From: Leptospira congkakensis
GTDB taxonomy: Bacteria > Spirochaetota > Leptospiria > Leptospirales > Leptospiraceae
Direction: 5' to 3'
Length of the DNA stretch: 64,000 nt
Assembly: GCF_004770265.1 (NCBI RefSeq)
Contig: NZ_RQGQ01000014.1
Span: forward strand, 62,001 to 126,000
This document shows positions 17,432 to 25,648 of this stretch, one piece after another. Position 1 is the stretch's first letter. Each line of letters opens with the position of its first letter. The translations under genes and the position numbers were made by a program. Below the pieces are notes generated by a model that saw only the letters and a list, made by a program, of their open reading frames with translations, was not told the origin of the DNA and ran no database searches.

Positions 17432-19315
17432 ATGAAATCGATACCAAGACGATACTGGGTTTTGCCAGTTGACATACTCTTTATGTTTTTGTCCTATTTT
17501 CTCGCACATCTAGTGCGTTTCGAGAATATACGATTTTTAGATAGTTATCCTGACTTTTGGGTCTGTGCCACTATCGTCGTAGTTTCGCGAAGTGTGGTAT
17601 TTTTATTCTCAGGGATCTACAGATCACTTTGGTCTTATGCATCCTTACATGACCTACTTTCCATCATCAAAGCCACGGTCCTTTCCTCTCTCGTTTCCAC
17701 TCTGGCACTTCTTTTTTATAACCGATTCTACCAACTCTCTCGAATGGTTCCGATTCTTGACACTCTCATCCTTCTCGGTTTTTTATGTTTGCGAAGTTTG
17801 AGTTGGAGGATGTTACGAGAACAAATTTTTAGTTCGGATAAATCCAAAGGGGGAATCCCCATCCTACTTGTCGGAGCTGGGAAACTCGGGAGTTCCTTCT
17901 TAACAGAGATTAGACGAAATGTGGATTTAGATTATTTACCTATTGGATTTTTGGATGATAACCTTTCCAAAAAAGGTGGATACATCCAAGGAATTCCCAT
18001 CCTCGGGTCCACAGATGAGATTGGCAAAATTCTAACTCGTTTCGGCGTGAAAAAAGTGATTATGACGGTTCCCCAACCGGATGGACGAGTGGTCAGCAAA
18101 CTCATGAAAGAGTGCGAAGGTGCAGGAGTGGATTTTAAAATCCTTCCAACATTCGGTGAATATTTATCTGGCAAACCAAACATCACACAACTTCGGGAAG
18201 TACAGGTGGAAGACCTTTTGGGTAGACCCACTGTGGATTTAGAAATTGAATCCATTCGTTCTTATTTAGAAAAAAAAGTAATTCTTGTAACGGGAGCTGG
18301 TGGTTCTATCGGTTCCGAAATTTGTAGACAAGTGGCACTTTTTAAACCAAGTGTTCTTGTGATTTTAGATGCCGCCGAAACTCCGTTATACGAAATTGAT
18401 TACGAACTTAGAAAAAGTTTTTCCGATTTAAATATAGATATCCGACCCGTCATTGCGGATGTTAAAAACTTGTCCCGTATTTCTGCAATTTTTGAAGAAC
18501 ACCGCCCTTCGGTTGTTTTCCATTCTGCTGCTTACAAACACGTTCCGATGATGGAAATCAATCCTTCCGAAGCTGTACTCAACAATGTGATGGGTACAAA
18601 GAATGTAGCGGATGTTTGTCGACTCATTGGAGTGGAGCGTTTTGTTTTGATCTCTACTGACAAAGCTGTTAATCCGGTGAATGTGATGGGTGCTTCCAAA
18701 AGAGCCGCAGAAATTTATTTGCAACATATCTCTCAAAATTCGAGAACCAAATTCATTACTGTAAGGTTTGGAAACGTACTCGGATCCAATGGTAGTGTGA
18801 TTCCGCGTTTCCGTGAACAAATCAAACGAGGTGGCCCAGTTACCGTCACCCATCCTGAAGTCATTCGTTACTTTATGACCATTCCAGAAGCCACACAACT
18901 AGTGTTACAAGCAGGGAGTATGGGCGAACATGGAGAAATTTTCCTTTTGGATATGGGAGAACCTGTAAGAATATTATCTTTAGCAGAAGAGATGATTCGT
19001 CTTTCTGGATACACTCCGCACAAAGACATAGCCATTGAATTTTCTGGCCTTCGTCCAGGTGAAAAGTTATATGAAGAACTTCTTCTTAACCAAGAAGGGA
19101 TCAAAAAAACACACCACCCAAAAATTCGAATTGCCGCACCTTTGGAAAATTATAACCTCCTCCTCTTTCAAAATAAACTGAATCGATTGTTTTCTCTTGC
19201 AAAGGCGAATAAAAATAGAGAACTGTTCACTGCCTTCAAAGATATCATCCCAGAATATAAAATCCACGACGAATATATCGAGTGGGAAACAGCACATGGT
19301 AAAAGGAATTTATGA
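17432..19315 (+). CDS. Membrane nucleotide-sugar 4,6-dehydratase (CapD/WbpM/PglF type)
   Basis: 627 residues. Four or five N-terminal membrane segments (to about 115) precede a nucleotide-binding domain (LLVGAGKLGSSF near 150) and a C-terminal SDR domain starting with TGAGGSIGSEICRQ near 287. SAAYKHVPMMEINP and ISTDKAVNPVNVMGASK are hallmarks of UDP-HexNAc 4,6-dehydratases of the FlaA1/WbpM class; long membrane-bound forms make precursors for O-antigen, capsule or protein glycosylation. The active site should face the cytoplasm. It starts the operon with the SspB-like and permease genes, sharing a 4-nt overlap (19312-19315) with the next gene. The exact sugar product cannot be read from sequence. 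Confidence 0.88.
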   Translation: MKSIPRRYWVLPVDILFMFLSYFLAHLVRFENIRFLDSYPDFWVCATIVVVSRSVVFLFSGIYRSLWSYASLHDLLSIIKATVLSSLVSTLALLFYNRFYQLSRMVPILDTLILLGFLCLRSLSWRMLREQIFSSDKSKGGIPILLVGAGKLGSSFLTEIRRNVDLDYLPIGFLDDNLSKKGGYIQGIPILGSTDEIGKILTRFGVKKVIMTVPQPDGRVVSKLMKECEGAGVDFKILPTFGEYLSGKPNITQLREVQVEDLLGRPTVDLEIESIRSYLEKKVILVTGAGGSIGSEICRQVALFKPSVLVILDAAETPLYEIDYELRKSFSDLNIDIRPVIADVKNLSRISAIFEEHRPSVVFHSAAYKHVPMMEINPSEAVLNNVMGTKNVADVCRLIGVERFVLISTDKAVNPVNVMGASKRAAEIYLQHISQNSRTKFITVRFGNVLGSNGSVIPRFREQIKRGGPVTVTHPEVIRYFMTIPEATQLVLQAGSMGEHGEIFLLDMGEPVRILSLAEEMIRLSGYTPHKDIAIEFSGLRPGEKLYEELLLNQEGIKKTHHPKIRIAAPLENYNLLLFQNKLNRLFSLAKANKNRELFTAFKDIIPEYKIHDEYIEWETAHGKRNL

Positions 19316-19770
19316 GTCAAAATCTCACGCAGGAAGAAATCACAACATTACGTGAGTTCAAAAGAGATATGTTCAATCTCTATTGGGAGCGGTTTGGAGT
19401 GTTTTATATCCATGTAATGCCACATCCAAAACTAGAAATTGGGAAACGTGGTTTACTCAACGCTGAAAAAGAATCTGGCATTGTACTTGTGTTTGGTGAC
19501 AAAGCAGTAAAAGTTTTAGATAGTAAACCAGATTATTTATTTGCGGAACTTCAATTTGGTTCGGCTTGGGAACCAACTATGATCCCTTGGGATGCTGTAT
19601 TTCGTATATACGATAAGTTTCAAAACTCAGCAACACAACTTAGGTTTTTACAAGTGGAGACTGTTCCTAGTGTAGAAGAAAATATTTCCAAACCAAAGGT
19701 GACAAAACCGGAAGTCAGCGGAGATGGGAATGTGATTCGCGTTGATTTTGGAGGGAAACGAAACGAATGA
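19312..19770 (+). CDS. SspB-like protein (possible ClpXP adaptor)
   Basis: 152 residues, cytoplasmic. The central segment (GIVLVFGDKAVKVL, then LQFGSAWEPTMIPWDAVFRI) follows the pattern of SspB substrate-delivery proteins, where a core beta fold is followed by a loose linker and a short C-terminal tail that docks on ClpX. Here a linker (PKVTKPEVSGDG) leads to a terminal NVIRVDFGGKR, comparable in position and character to the SspB ClpX-binding tail. SspB brings ssrA-tagged proteins to ClpXP. The start overlaps the preceding dehydratase stop and its own stop overlaps the permease ATG, so it is co-translated with both. Confidence 0.5.
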   Translation: MSQNLTQEEITTLREFKRDMFNLYWERFGVFYIHVMPHPKLEIGKRGLLNAEKESGIVLVFGDKAVKVLDSKPDYLFAELQFGSAWEPTMIPWDAVFRIYDKFQNSATQLRFLQVETVPSVEENISKPKVTKPEVSGDGNVIRVDFGGKRNE

Positions 19771-21386
19771 ATTTTTTTACCATCACTCGGGGTGATCTCG
19801 ACGGTTTTTTTGGTCTCATGGTGGACAACCTCATCCAACTTTTGGTTCTCTCCGCTCTCTGTATTGGCGTTTGTGGATTCCCACTCATCTTTGTAACTTC
19901 TGTAGTTCTTCCTGGTGCTGCCGTTTCTCTTCTGGTAGGAAATGTTTTTTATGCATGGCAAGCTTGGAAACTAGGACAAAGAACCCACAGAACAGATGTC
20001 ACTGCAATTCCTTATGGGATTAATACTGTTTCTCTTTTTGCTTTTGTTTTTTTTGTTATGTTTCCCACCTATCAGGCTACAGGTGACTATATAGCTGCTT
20101 GGAAAGCAGGACTTCTTGTGTCTTTTGTTTCCGGTTGTATCGAAGTGATCGGTTCTTTTGTTGCTGCAAAAATTCGCAAATACACACCCAGAGCCGCTTT
20201 ACTTTCTGCTTTGGCGGGAATTGCCATTACCTTCATTTCGATGGATTTTTTACTCCGTACTTTTGAAAGACCTATCATCGCCTTTATTCCGCTAGGTGTT
20301 ATTCTCTTACAATACTTTGGAAAGGTTCGTTTCCCTTTTGGAATTCCCGGTGGACTTCTTTCGGTAATCCTCGGAATTTTGTTGTCTTATCTTTCTTCGT
20401 TTTGGGGAGATCCTATTTACAAACCAGGAGCCATTGATAATGGATTACAAACTCTTGGGATTTATTTTCCTCAAATTTCCATCAGTCCTCTGATCGATAC
20501 ACTAAACTACGCAAATATCAAAGCCTACTTTTCAATCATCCTTCCGATGGGTGTTTTTAATGTTATAGGTTCTTTGCAAAACATTGAATCAGCGGAAGCA
20601 TCGGGTGATAGTTTTGATACCAAAACTTCGCTCCTTGTGAATGGACTCGGAACACTCGCAGGAACCGCTTTTGGTTCTCCTTTCCCTACTACAATTTATA
20701 TTGGGCATCCAGGATGGAAAGCTCTCGGTGCAAAACATAGTTATTCGGTGCTTTCTGGAATTTTTATGACTTTAGTCAGTTTGTTTGGGTTAATGGGTCT
20801 CATCCAAGCATTGATTCCAGTAGAAGCAGGAATGGCCATTGTTCTTTGGATCGGAATTGTAATCACAAGCCAAGCCTTCCAAGCAATACCGAAACACCAC
20901 TCTCCCGCTGTTGTGGTTGGACTTTTGCCAGCCTTTGCCGGTTGGGCGGTACTCATCATTCAAAATGTATTTATCTTTTTAGATGGGAAATTGCAAACCA
21001 CCTTGCAGGAATTAGGCGTAAAGCAAACCATCCATTTTTCTTTATCAGACCTTCCCCCTCATTTACCATTTTTGCCGTATGCACTCTCTGGAGTTCTTGC
21101 ATTGTCGCAAGGATTTCTCATCACTTCGATGGTATGGTCAGCAATGGTTGTATTTATTTTAGAAAGAGAATGGATGAAAGCTACCATTTGGGCAGTGATT
21201 GCTGCTGTTCTTTCTATGGTGGGTTGGATTCACGCTTATGAATTACAAGGGAACGCCATTCTCAACAGATTCACTGAACTTGCTAGTTTCGATTTCCCTA
21301 TTGCTTATATTTCACTAGCGGTTCTCTTTCTATTGATACAGCTTCTCAATAATTCAAAAGAAAATCCTGACAAATTCGGGCATTAA
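19767..21386 (+). CDS. Xanthine/uracil/vitamin C-type permease (NCS2/AzgA-like)
   Basis: 539 residues with about 13-14 hydrophobic segments. ITRGDLDGFFGLMVDNLIQL at the N-terminus, TDVTAIPYGINT and the central NVIGSLQNIESAEASGD resemble permeases of the nucleobase-cation-symporter-2 superfamily. The last of these is the region where such transporters bind substrate. Substrate is uncertain; purines or uracil are likely. It overlaps the SspB-like stop by 4 nt (ATGA). An apt gene for purine salvage lies 1.1 kb downstream in the same direction, which fits a purine-uptake role but is only circumstantial. Confidence 0.75.
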   Translation: MNFFTITRGDLDGFFGLMVDNLIQLLVLSALCIGVCGFPLIFVTSVVLPGAAVSLLVGNVFYAWQAWKLGQRTHRTDVTAIPYGINTVSLFAFVFFVMFPTYQATGDYIAAWKAGLLVSFVSGCIEVIGSFVAAKIRKYTPRAALLSALAGIAITFISMDFLLRTFERPIIAFIPLGVILLQYFGKVRFPFGIPGGLLSVILGILLSYLSSFWGDPIYKPGAIDNGLQTLGIYFPQISISPLIDTLNYANIKAYFSIILPMGVFNVIGSLQNIESAEASGDSFDTKTSLLVNGLGTLAGTAFGSPFPTTIYIGHPGWKALGAKHSYSVLSGIFMTLVSLFGLMGLIQALIPVEAGMAIVLWIGIVITSQAFQAIPKHHSPAVVVGLLPAFAGWAVLIIQNVFIFLDGKLQTTLQELGVKQTIHFSLSDLPPHLPFLPYALSGVLALSQGFLITSMVWSAMVVFILEREWMKATIWAVIAAVLSMVGWIHAYELQGNAILNRFTELASFDFPIAYISLAVLFLLIQLLNNSKENPDKFGH

Positions 21387-21435
21387 TTTGCTTGTAATCT
21401 AAGACTCAAACAAGTACAGTTTCAGTCTAACAAAC

Positions 21436-21470
21436 AGGTTCCATGTGAACCTTAAGGAGAACAATTTCCT
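21436..21470 (+). promoter_or_regulatory. Leader of htpX with two small inverted repeats around the ribosome site
   Basis: AGGTTC (21436-21441) and GAACCT (21447-21452) form a 6-bp hairpin with a 5-nt loop. Directly after it comes the Shine-Dalgarno AAGGAG (21454-21459). Within it AGGA (21455-21458) can pair with TCCT (21467-21470), the four bases just before the ATG. The second stem is short, so any effect on translation would be mild. Confidence 0.3.
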
Positions 21471-22361
21471 ATGACTTGGATCAAACGAATCGGTTTTTTC
21501 CTGTTAACCAATATTTTGATTATGACTACCATCTCTATCGTAACCACATTGCTTGGTTCGATGGGATTTAGCATCCGTGCCTATGGTTTGGATCTAACTA
21601 GACTCATTGTATTCTGTTTAATGTGGGGTATGGCGGGGTCTTTCATTTCGCTTTTACTTTCTAAAATGATGGCGAAGTGGACGATGGGTGTAAAAGTCAT
21701 CGATCCGAAAAAAGCTTCTGCACCAGAAATGGATGTATATCGCCGAGTACAATCTTTGGCGCAACGAGCACATCTTCCTATGCCAGAAGTTGGTATTTAC
21801 GAATCTCCTGAAGTGAATGCGTTTGCTACGGGCCCAAGTAAATCCAATTCCCTTGTTGCTGTATCTACCGGACTACTGAATCGTATGAACGCACAAGAGT
21901 TGGAAGGAGTCCTTGCACATGAGTTGTCACACGTTGCCAATGGAGACATGGTAACACTCACTCTGATTCAAGGTGTTGTGAACTCATTCGCTATGTTCAT
22001 CTCTCGTATCATTGCCTATGTTGCTTCCAACGCAGTAAAAGAAGAAATGGCGCATATCGTAAGAATTGTTGTTACAATTGCTCTAGACATTGCGTTCTCA
22101 ATTCTTGGTTCTATAGCAGTGGCTTACTTCTCACGCAAACGTGAGTTCCGAGCTGATGCTGGTGGTGCCAAACTTGCGGGTAAAGAGTCTATGATTTCCG
22201 CTTTGGAATCTCTCCGTCAAATGGTGGAGATGCCAGAAGATCCGAGAGGAGAAGCTTTGGCTTCTTTTAAGATCTCTTCGAATAAAGGTGGATTCATGTC
22301 CTTATTTGCAACTCACCCGGCTTTAGAGGAAAGAATTTTAGCACTCAAACAAATGAGATAA
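21471..22361 (+). CDS. htpX: Membrane zinc metalloprotease HtpX
   Basis: 296-residue M48 peptidase. Two N-terminal membrane segments (about 8-30 and 45-65), then the zinc motif HELSH (His150, Glu151, His154), two further hydrophobic segments (about 165-215), and the third-ligand region FRADAGGAKLAG. In Escherichia coli HtpX degrades damaged inner-membrane proteins with the active site in the cytoplasm. The start ATG has AAGGAG 11 nt upstream, at the long end of useful spacing. A clear Rho-independent terminator follows at 22394. Confidence 0.93.
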   Translation: MTWIKRIGFFLLTNILIMTTISIVTTLLGSMGFSIRAYGLDLTRLIVFCLMWGMAGSFISLLLSKMMAKWTMGVKVIDPKKASAPEMDVYRRVQSLAQRAHLPMPEVGIYESPEVNAFATGPSKSNSLVAVSTGLLNRMNAQELEGVLAHELSHVANGDMVTLTLIQGVVNSFAMFISRIIAYVASNAVKEEMAHIVRIVVTIALDIAFSILGSIAVAYFSRKREFRADAGGAKLAGKESMISALESLRQMVEMPEDPRGEALASFKISSNKGGFMSLFATHPALEERILALKQMR

Positions 22362-22393
22362 AATCTTCTCACAAAAGACTAACAAAGTAGAAA

Positions 22394-22418
22394 GGTCGAC
22401 TGATAGTCGGCCTTTTTT
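22394..22418 (+). terminator. Rho-independent terminator after htpX
   Basis: GGTCGACT and AGTCGGCC form an 8-bp stem (one G-T pair) around a 3-nt loop, followed by a run of seven T. It lies about 30 nt past the htpX stop and separates it from apt. Confidence 0.88.
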
Positions 22419-22456
22419 TATTGCAATGACTTAGTCTTCCTTGGTTTTATCCTATT

Positions 22457-22990
22457 ATGTCCATTGTTAAATCTAAGATTCGTACCATTCCCGATTACCC
22501 GAAACCGGGGATTCTATTTCGCGATATTACTTCCCTTCTCATCGATCCAGAAGGATTCCAACTCACCATTGGAATGTTTGTAGAACGATACCAAAATGCT
22601 AAATTGAATAAAATTGCTGCCATTGATGCCAGAGGGTTTATCCCTGGAGCTGCTCTCGCCTTCCAACTCGGTATTGGATTTGTTCCGATCCGTAAAAAAG
22701 GCAAACTACCAGGGACCACTATTTCTGAATCTTATGCTTTGGAATACGGGGTGGACCATGTGGAAATCCATACAGATGCAATTAGTCCTGGCGAACGAGT
22801 TTTGATTATGGACGATTTGATCGCCACTGGTGGAACTTTAGAAGCTTCGATCAAACTTGTACAAAACTTAAAAGGTGTGGTTCATGAATGTTCTACAATC
22901 ATCAACTTACCAGATTTAGGTGGAGCGAAACGAATCAAAGATACTTATGGAATCGACGTATTTTCTATTTGTGAATTTGAAGGACACTAA
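22457..22990 (+). CDS. apt: Adenine phosphoribosyltransferase
   Basis: 177 residues, the usual length. [17 protein letters not shown] at the N-terminus is the Apt signature, and [13 protein letters not shown] is the PRPP-binding loop (two acidic residues then Thr/Gly-rich). It makes AMP from adenine and PRPP in purine salvage. ATG 22457 begins just before the family start. It is separated from htpX by a terminator, so it has its own promoter. A T-rich inverted repeat follows immediately. Confidence 0.95.
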   Translation: MSIVKSKIRTIPDYPKPGILFRDITSLLIDPEGFQLTIGMFVERYQNAKLNKIAAIDARGFIPGAALAFQLGIGFVPIRKKGKLPGTTISESYALEYGVDHVEIHTDAISPGERVLIMDDLIATGGTLEASIKLVQNLKGVVHECSTIINLPDLGGAKRIKDTYGIDVFSICEFEGH

Positions 22991-23012
22991 ACTAAAAATC
23001 GTTTTTTAGTTT
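22989..23012. terminator. AT-rich bidirectional terminator between apt and the HATPase gene
   Basis: AAACTAAAAA (22989-22998) pairs with TTTTTAGTTT (23003-23012) over 10 bp around a 4-nt loop. It begins inside the apt stop codon, and the T-rich and A-rich arms give a U-run in either direction. The opposing gene ends at 23028. Confidence 0.5.
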
Positions 23013-23027
23013 CAAAAGAGAGTTCTG

Positions 23028-24158
23028 TTAGGTTACGGATTTCCAATCAGAACTCTTTGTTTTATCCACTCGGATACTTACTTCGTTTCCGAGAAAATTC
23101 CACCGAACCACAAACAATTTTTTTAAAATATGAATTCCACGTCCGCTTGTGACTAACTTTCTATCCGATTCGATAGGACTTGGGATGAGCCTCGGATTAA
23201 AACCTTTTCCACTATCAATCACATACACATCAATGTACTTACGCGATTCGAAGACATGAACGGTAATGATATCTTCTTCTCTTTTACCACCATGTTCTAA
23301 GGCATTATCCAGAGTTTCATCCACAAGAATCTGAAACCAAAAACTATCCATAACCGTTCGCCAATTTCTTTTCTCATACAATCCCCAAAGATTTTCTTTG
23401 ATCAGACGCGAATTGGATCTTGTTGCTGGAATTTGATCTTCAAAAATTTTTGCCGATCTTTCAAATAAAAACGAAAACGGATGAGTTAGGTAATCTTCTG
23501 TAAAAGAGTAATGGAATAAAAATACCACAAAACAAGAGAGAAACAGTAGATTCACAAATAGAAAAAAATGCAAAAAATACTTTGTTGTTAATGGAATGGT
23601 GCCTGGGAAAAAACAAAGGAAAATAAAAAATCCACAAGTGAGAAAAGTGGCCAAATAAATAAATTCCATAAATCTTTGGATGGCAGGAAAATTATACCTG
23701 AGTTTGGCTATGACTAAATATGAAAAAGTTATAACGGCTAACACAAAGTAAGTGTTATAATAATACTTCAGTAATATAAGACTTGCTTGCGGGTACACCT
23801 CATTGAGTAATCCCAAATCCACAAATAACAACATAATTCCCATACCCAAAACAAAGGAACAAATGACAACGAGTCGTGGGAAATTACGAAAGAAAGTCGG
23901 GAACTGCAATCCAAAAAACAACAAAACAAAGGATAAAAAAACTAAATATGTGGAGATGGAGTGAGCTTGGTTTAAGATTTGATTTTCTAAGAACAAACTA
24001 TCAGAAAGTATTGTCAAATCTCCGATACAGAAAAAAGCCGCTAGGATAGAAAAACTGGTTTTCATTCTTGTCCGAGGATTCTTTCTAAATGAAACAATTC
24101 CCGCAATTAATGAAAAAAAGGCCGTAACTCCGAATATGATGGATTCAAACAAACTCAT
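23028..24158 (-). CDS. Seven-TM protein with HATPase domain (anti-sigma/histidine-kinase-like)
   Basis: 376 residues. Seven hydrophobic segments fill residues 1-220. The cytoplasmic C-terminus (about 255-370) is a GHKL ATPase: N box VDETLDNALEHGG, G1 DSGKGF, G2 SGRGI. No phospho-accepting His region sits between membrane part and ATPase. It therefore resembles RsbW/SpoIIAB-type serine kinases or a degenerate sensor kinase more than a standard histidine kinase. It may sense an envelope or lipid signal. Its ATG shares the tetranucleotide CATG with the divergent protease ATG, so the two may be co-regulated. Confidence 0.72.
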   Translation of the reverse strand: MSLFESIIFGVTAFFSLIAGIVSFRKNPRTRMKTSFSILAAFFCIGDLTILSDSLFLENQILNQAHSISTYLVFLSFVLLFFGLQFPTFFRNFPRLVVICSFVLGMGIMLLFVDLGLLNEVYPQASLILLKYYYNTYFVLAVITFSYLVIAKLRYNFPAIQRFMEFIYLATFLTCGFFIFLCFFPGTIPLTTKYFLHFFLFVNLLFLSCFVVFLFHYSFTEDYLTHPFSFLFERSAKIFEDQIPATRSNSRLIKENLWGLYEKRNWRTVMDSFWFQILVDETLDNALEHGGKREEDIITVHVFESRKYIDVYVIDSGKGFNPRLIPSPIESDRKLVTSGRGIHILKKLFVVRWNFLGNEVSIRVDKTKSSDWKSVT

Positions 24159-25644
24159 GCAAAAACAAAAAAAAATTTTCCTCTCCCCATTTCACTTTGC
24201 CAGTACTATTTTATTTTTTACGAGTTTATTCTTAAGCCCAGTTTACACGCAAGAAAACAGACAATCCATCGACGAAATCAAGAAATCTGTAGTCCAAATC
24301 CGAGTGTTTTCACAAGCCAAAGACCCCTTCTCTCCCTGGATCTCCTCCGGGATTTCTGCCTCAACTGGTTCTGGTTTTTTGATCTCTCAAAACCGTATCC
24401 TCACCAATGCCCATGTTGTTTCCAATGCAAAATTTATGGAAGCCCAACGGAACAACCAAACCGAATGGTATGAGTTAAAAGTTTTATTCGTTGCACATGA
24501 TTGTGATTTGGCGCTTCTTGAGGTATCCGATCCGGAGTTTTATAAAGACAGCAATTTTTTAGAACTTGGAAATTTACCAGAACTAGCAAGCCCTGTCGAT
24601 ATCATCGGTTACCCCATCGGTGGAAGCAAAATTTCTGTTAGCCGAGGAATTGTATCTCGAATTGAACAATCAACGTATGCACATTCCCAAATTGATAGTC
24701 ATTTAGTTGTCCAAGTAGATGCCGCCATCAATCCAGGCAACTCTGGTGGACCTGCACTCCAAAATGGGAAGGTAGTTGGTGTTGCTTTTCAAGCCTCTAC
24801 TAAAGGAGAAAATATTGGTTACATTATTCCCACAGGGGTGATCCAACATTTTTTAAAGGATATCGAAGACGGAACTTACCATGGTTATGTTGAATTAGGA
24901 ATCCAAACGCAACCATCCTATTCTGAATCCCATAGAAAGTTCTATGAAATTCCATCCTCTGTCGAAGGAGTTTTTGTCACGAAAGTAATCAAAGCAGGTT
25001 CTGCAGATGGATATTTAAAACCAGGCGACTACCTAACAGCCATAGACGGTCGAAAAATTGGTAGGAATGGAAACTTATTAGAATCTAATTCCGTTGATTT
25101 TTTAGAACTAGTAGACAATAAATTCGCTGGTGAAGAAATACAATTCGATCTCATTCGAAACAAAAAGAGAATAAGTGTAAAATTTCCGGCTAAAAAAATG
25201 CCTCAGATGGAAAATCAACGGTCAAGGTACGGAATCAATTACGATTATCTTGTGTTTGGTGGTCTTGTATTCCAAACAGTCAATAGAGACCTCCTCGAAT
25301 CTTGGAGCAAAAACGGACATACACAAGGAGGAAGCCTTCTTGTGTATCGATTTTATGATGCCACCACACTATCGGATGGACAATCAGAGGATGTAGTCTT
25401 GTATCGTAAGCTACCTCACCCAAACAATTCTAATTCTGATTTTTATTTGAATATGGTAGTGGAATCTTTGAATGGTACAAAGGTAAAAAATTTATCTCAT
25501 CTAAAAGAACTTCTTGGGTCTACCAAAGAAAAAACCATAAGAATTCAATTTTATGGAATTCAATTACCAATGATCTTAGACAGAGAAGAGTCAGAACGTG
25601 CTGACCTTGAAATCAAAAAAACCTACCACCTAACGGAAAATTAA
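24157..25644 (+). CDS. Secreted trypsin-like (HtrA/Deg-type) serine protease with PDZ domains
   Basis: From ATG 24157 the product is 495 residues with a signal peptide (to about 31). ATG 24136 would add seven residues and run into the divergent gene. The trypsin-like domain has all three catalytic residues: His86 (TNAHVVSN), Asp117 (HDCDLALLEV), Ser196 (PGNSGGPA). A PDZ domain follows at about 245-345 (GVFVTKVIKAGSADGYLKPG), and a second, more divergent one near the C-terminus (VVESLNGTKVKNLSHLKELL). It should act on misfolded or specific periplasmic proteins. The next gene, 4 nt downstream, is a paralogue that has lost the catalytic residues. Confidence 0.88.
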   Translation: MQKQKKIFLSPFHFASTILFFTSLFLSPVYTQENRQSIDEIKKSVVQIRVFSQAKDPFSPWISSGISASTGSGFLISQNRILTNAHVVSNAKFMEAQRNNQTEWYELKVLFVAHDCDLALLEVSDPEFYKDSNFLELGNLPELASPVDIIGYPIGGSKISVSRGIVSRIEQSTYAHSQIDSHLVVQVDAAINPGNSGGPALQNGKVVGVAFQASTKGENIGYIIPTGVIQHFLKDIEDGTYHGYVELGIQTQPSYSESHRKFYEIPSSVEGVFVTKVIKAGSADGYLKPGDYLTAIDGRKIGRNGNLLESNSVDFLELVDNKFAGEEIQFDLIRNKKRISVKFPAKKMPQMENQRSRYGINYDYLVFGGLVFQTVNRDLLESWSKNGHTQGGSLLVYRFYDATTLSDGQSEDVVLYRKLPHPNNSNSDFYLNMVVESLNGTKVKNLSHLKELLGSTKEKTIRIQFYGIQLPMILDREESERADLEIKKTYHLTEN

Positions 25645-25648
25645 AATT

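Noticed and set aside
18428..18898. 156-residue reverse-strand frame in the dehydratase gene
   Set aside because: Antisense to a clear SDR domain; no signal or motif.
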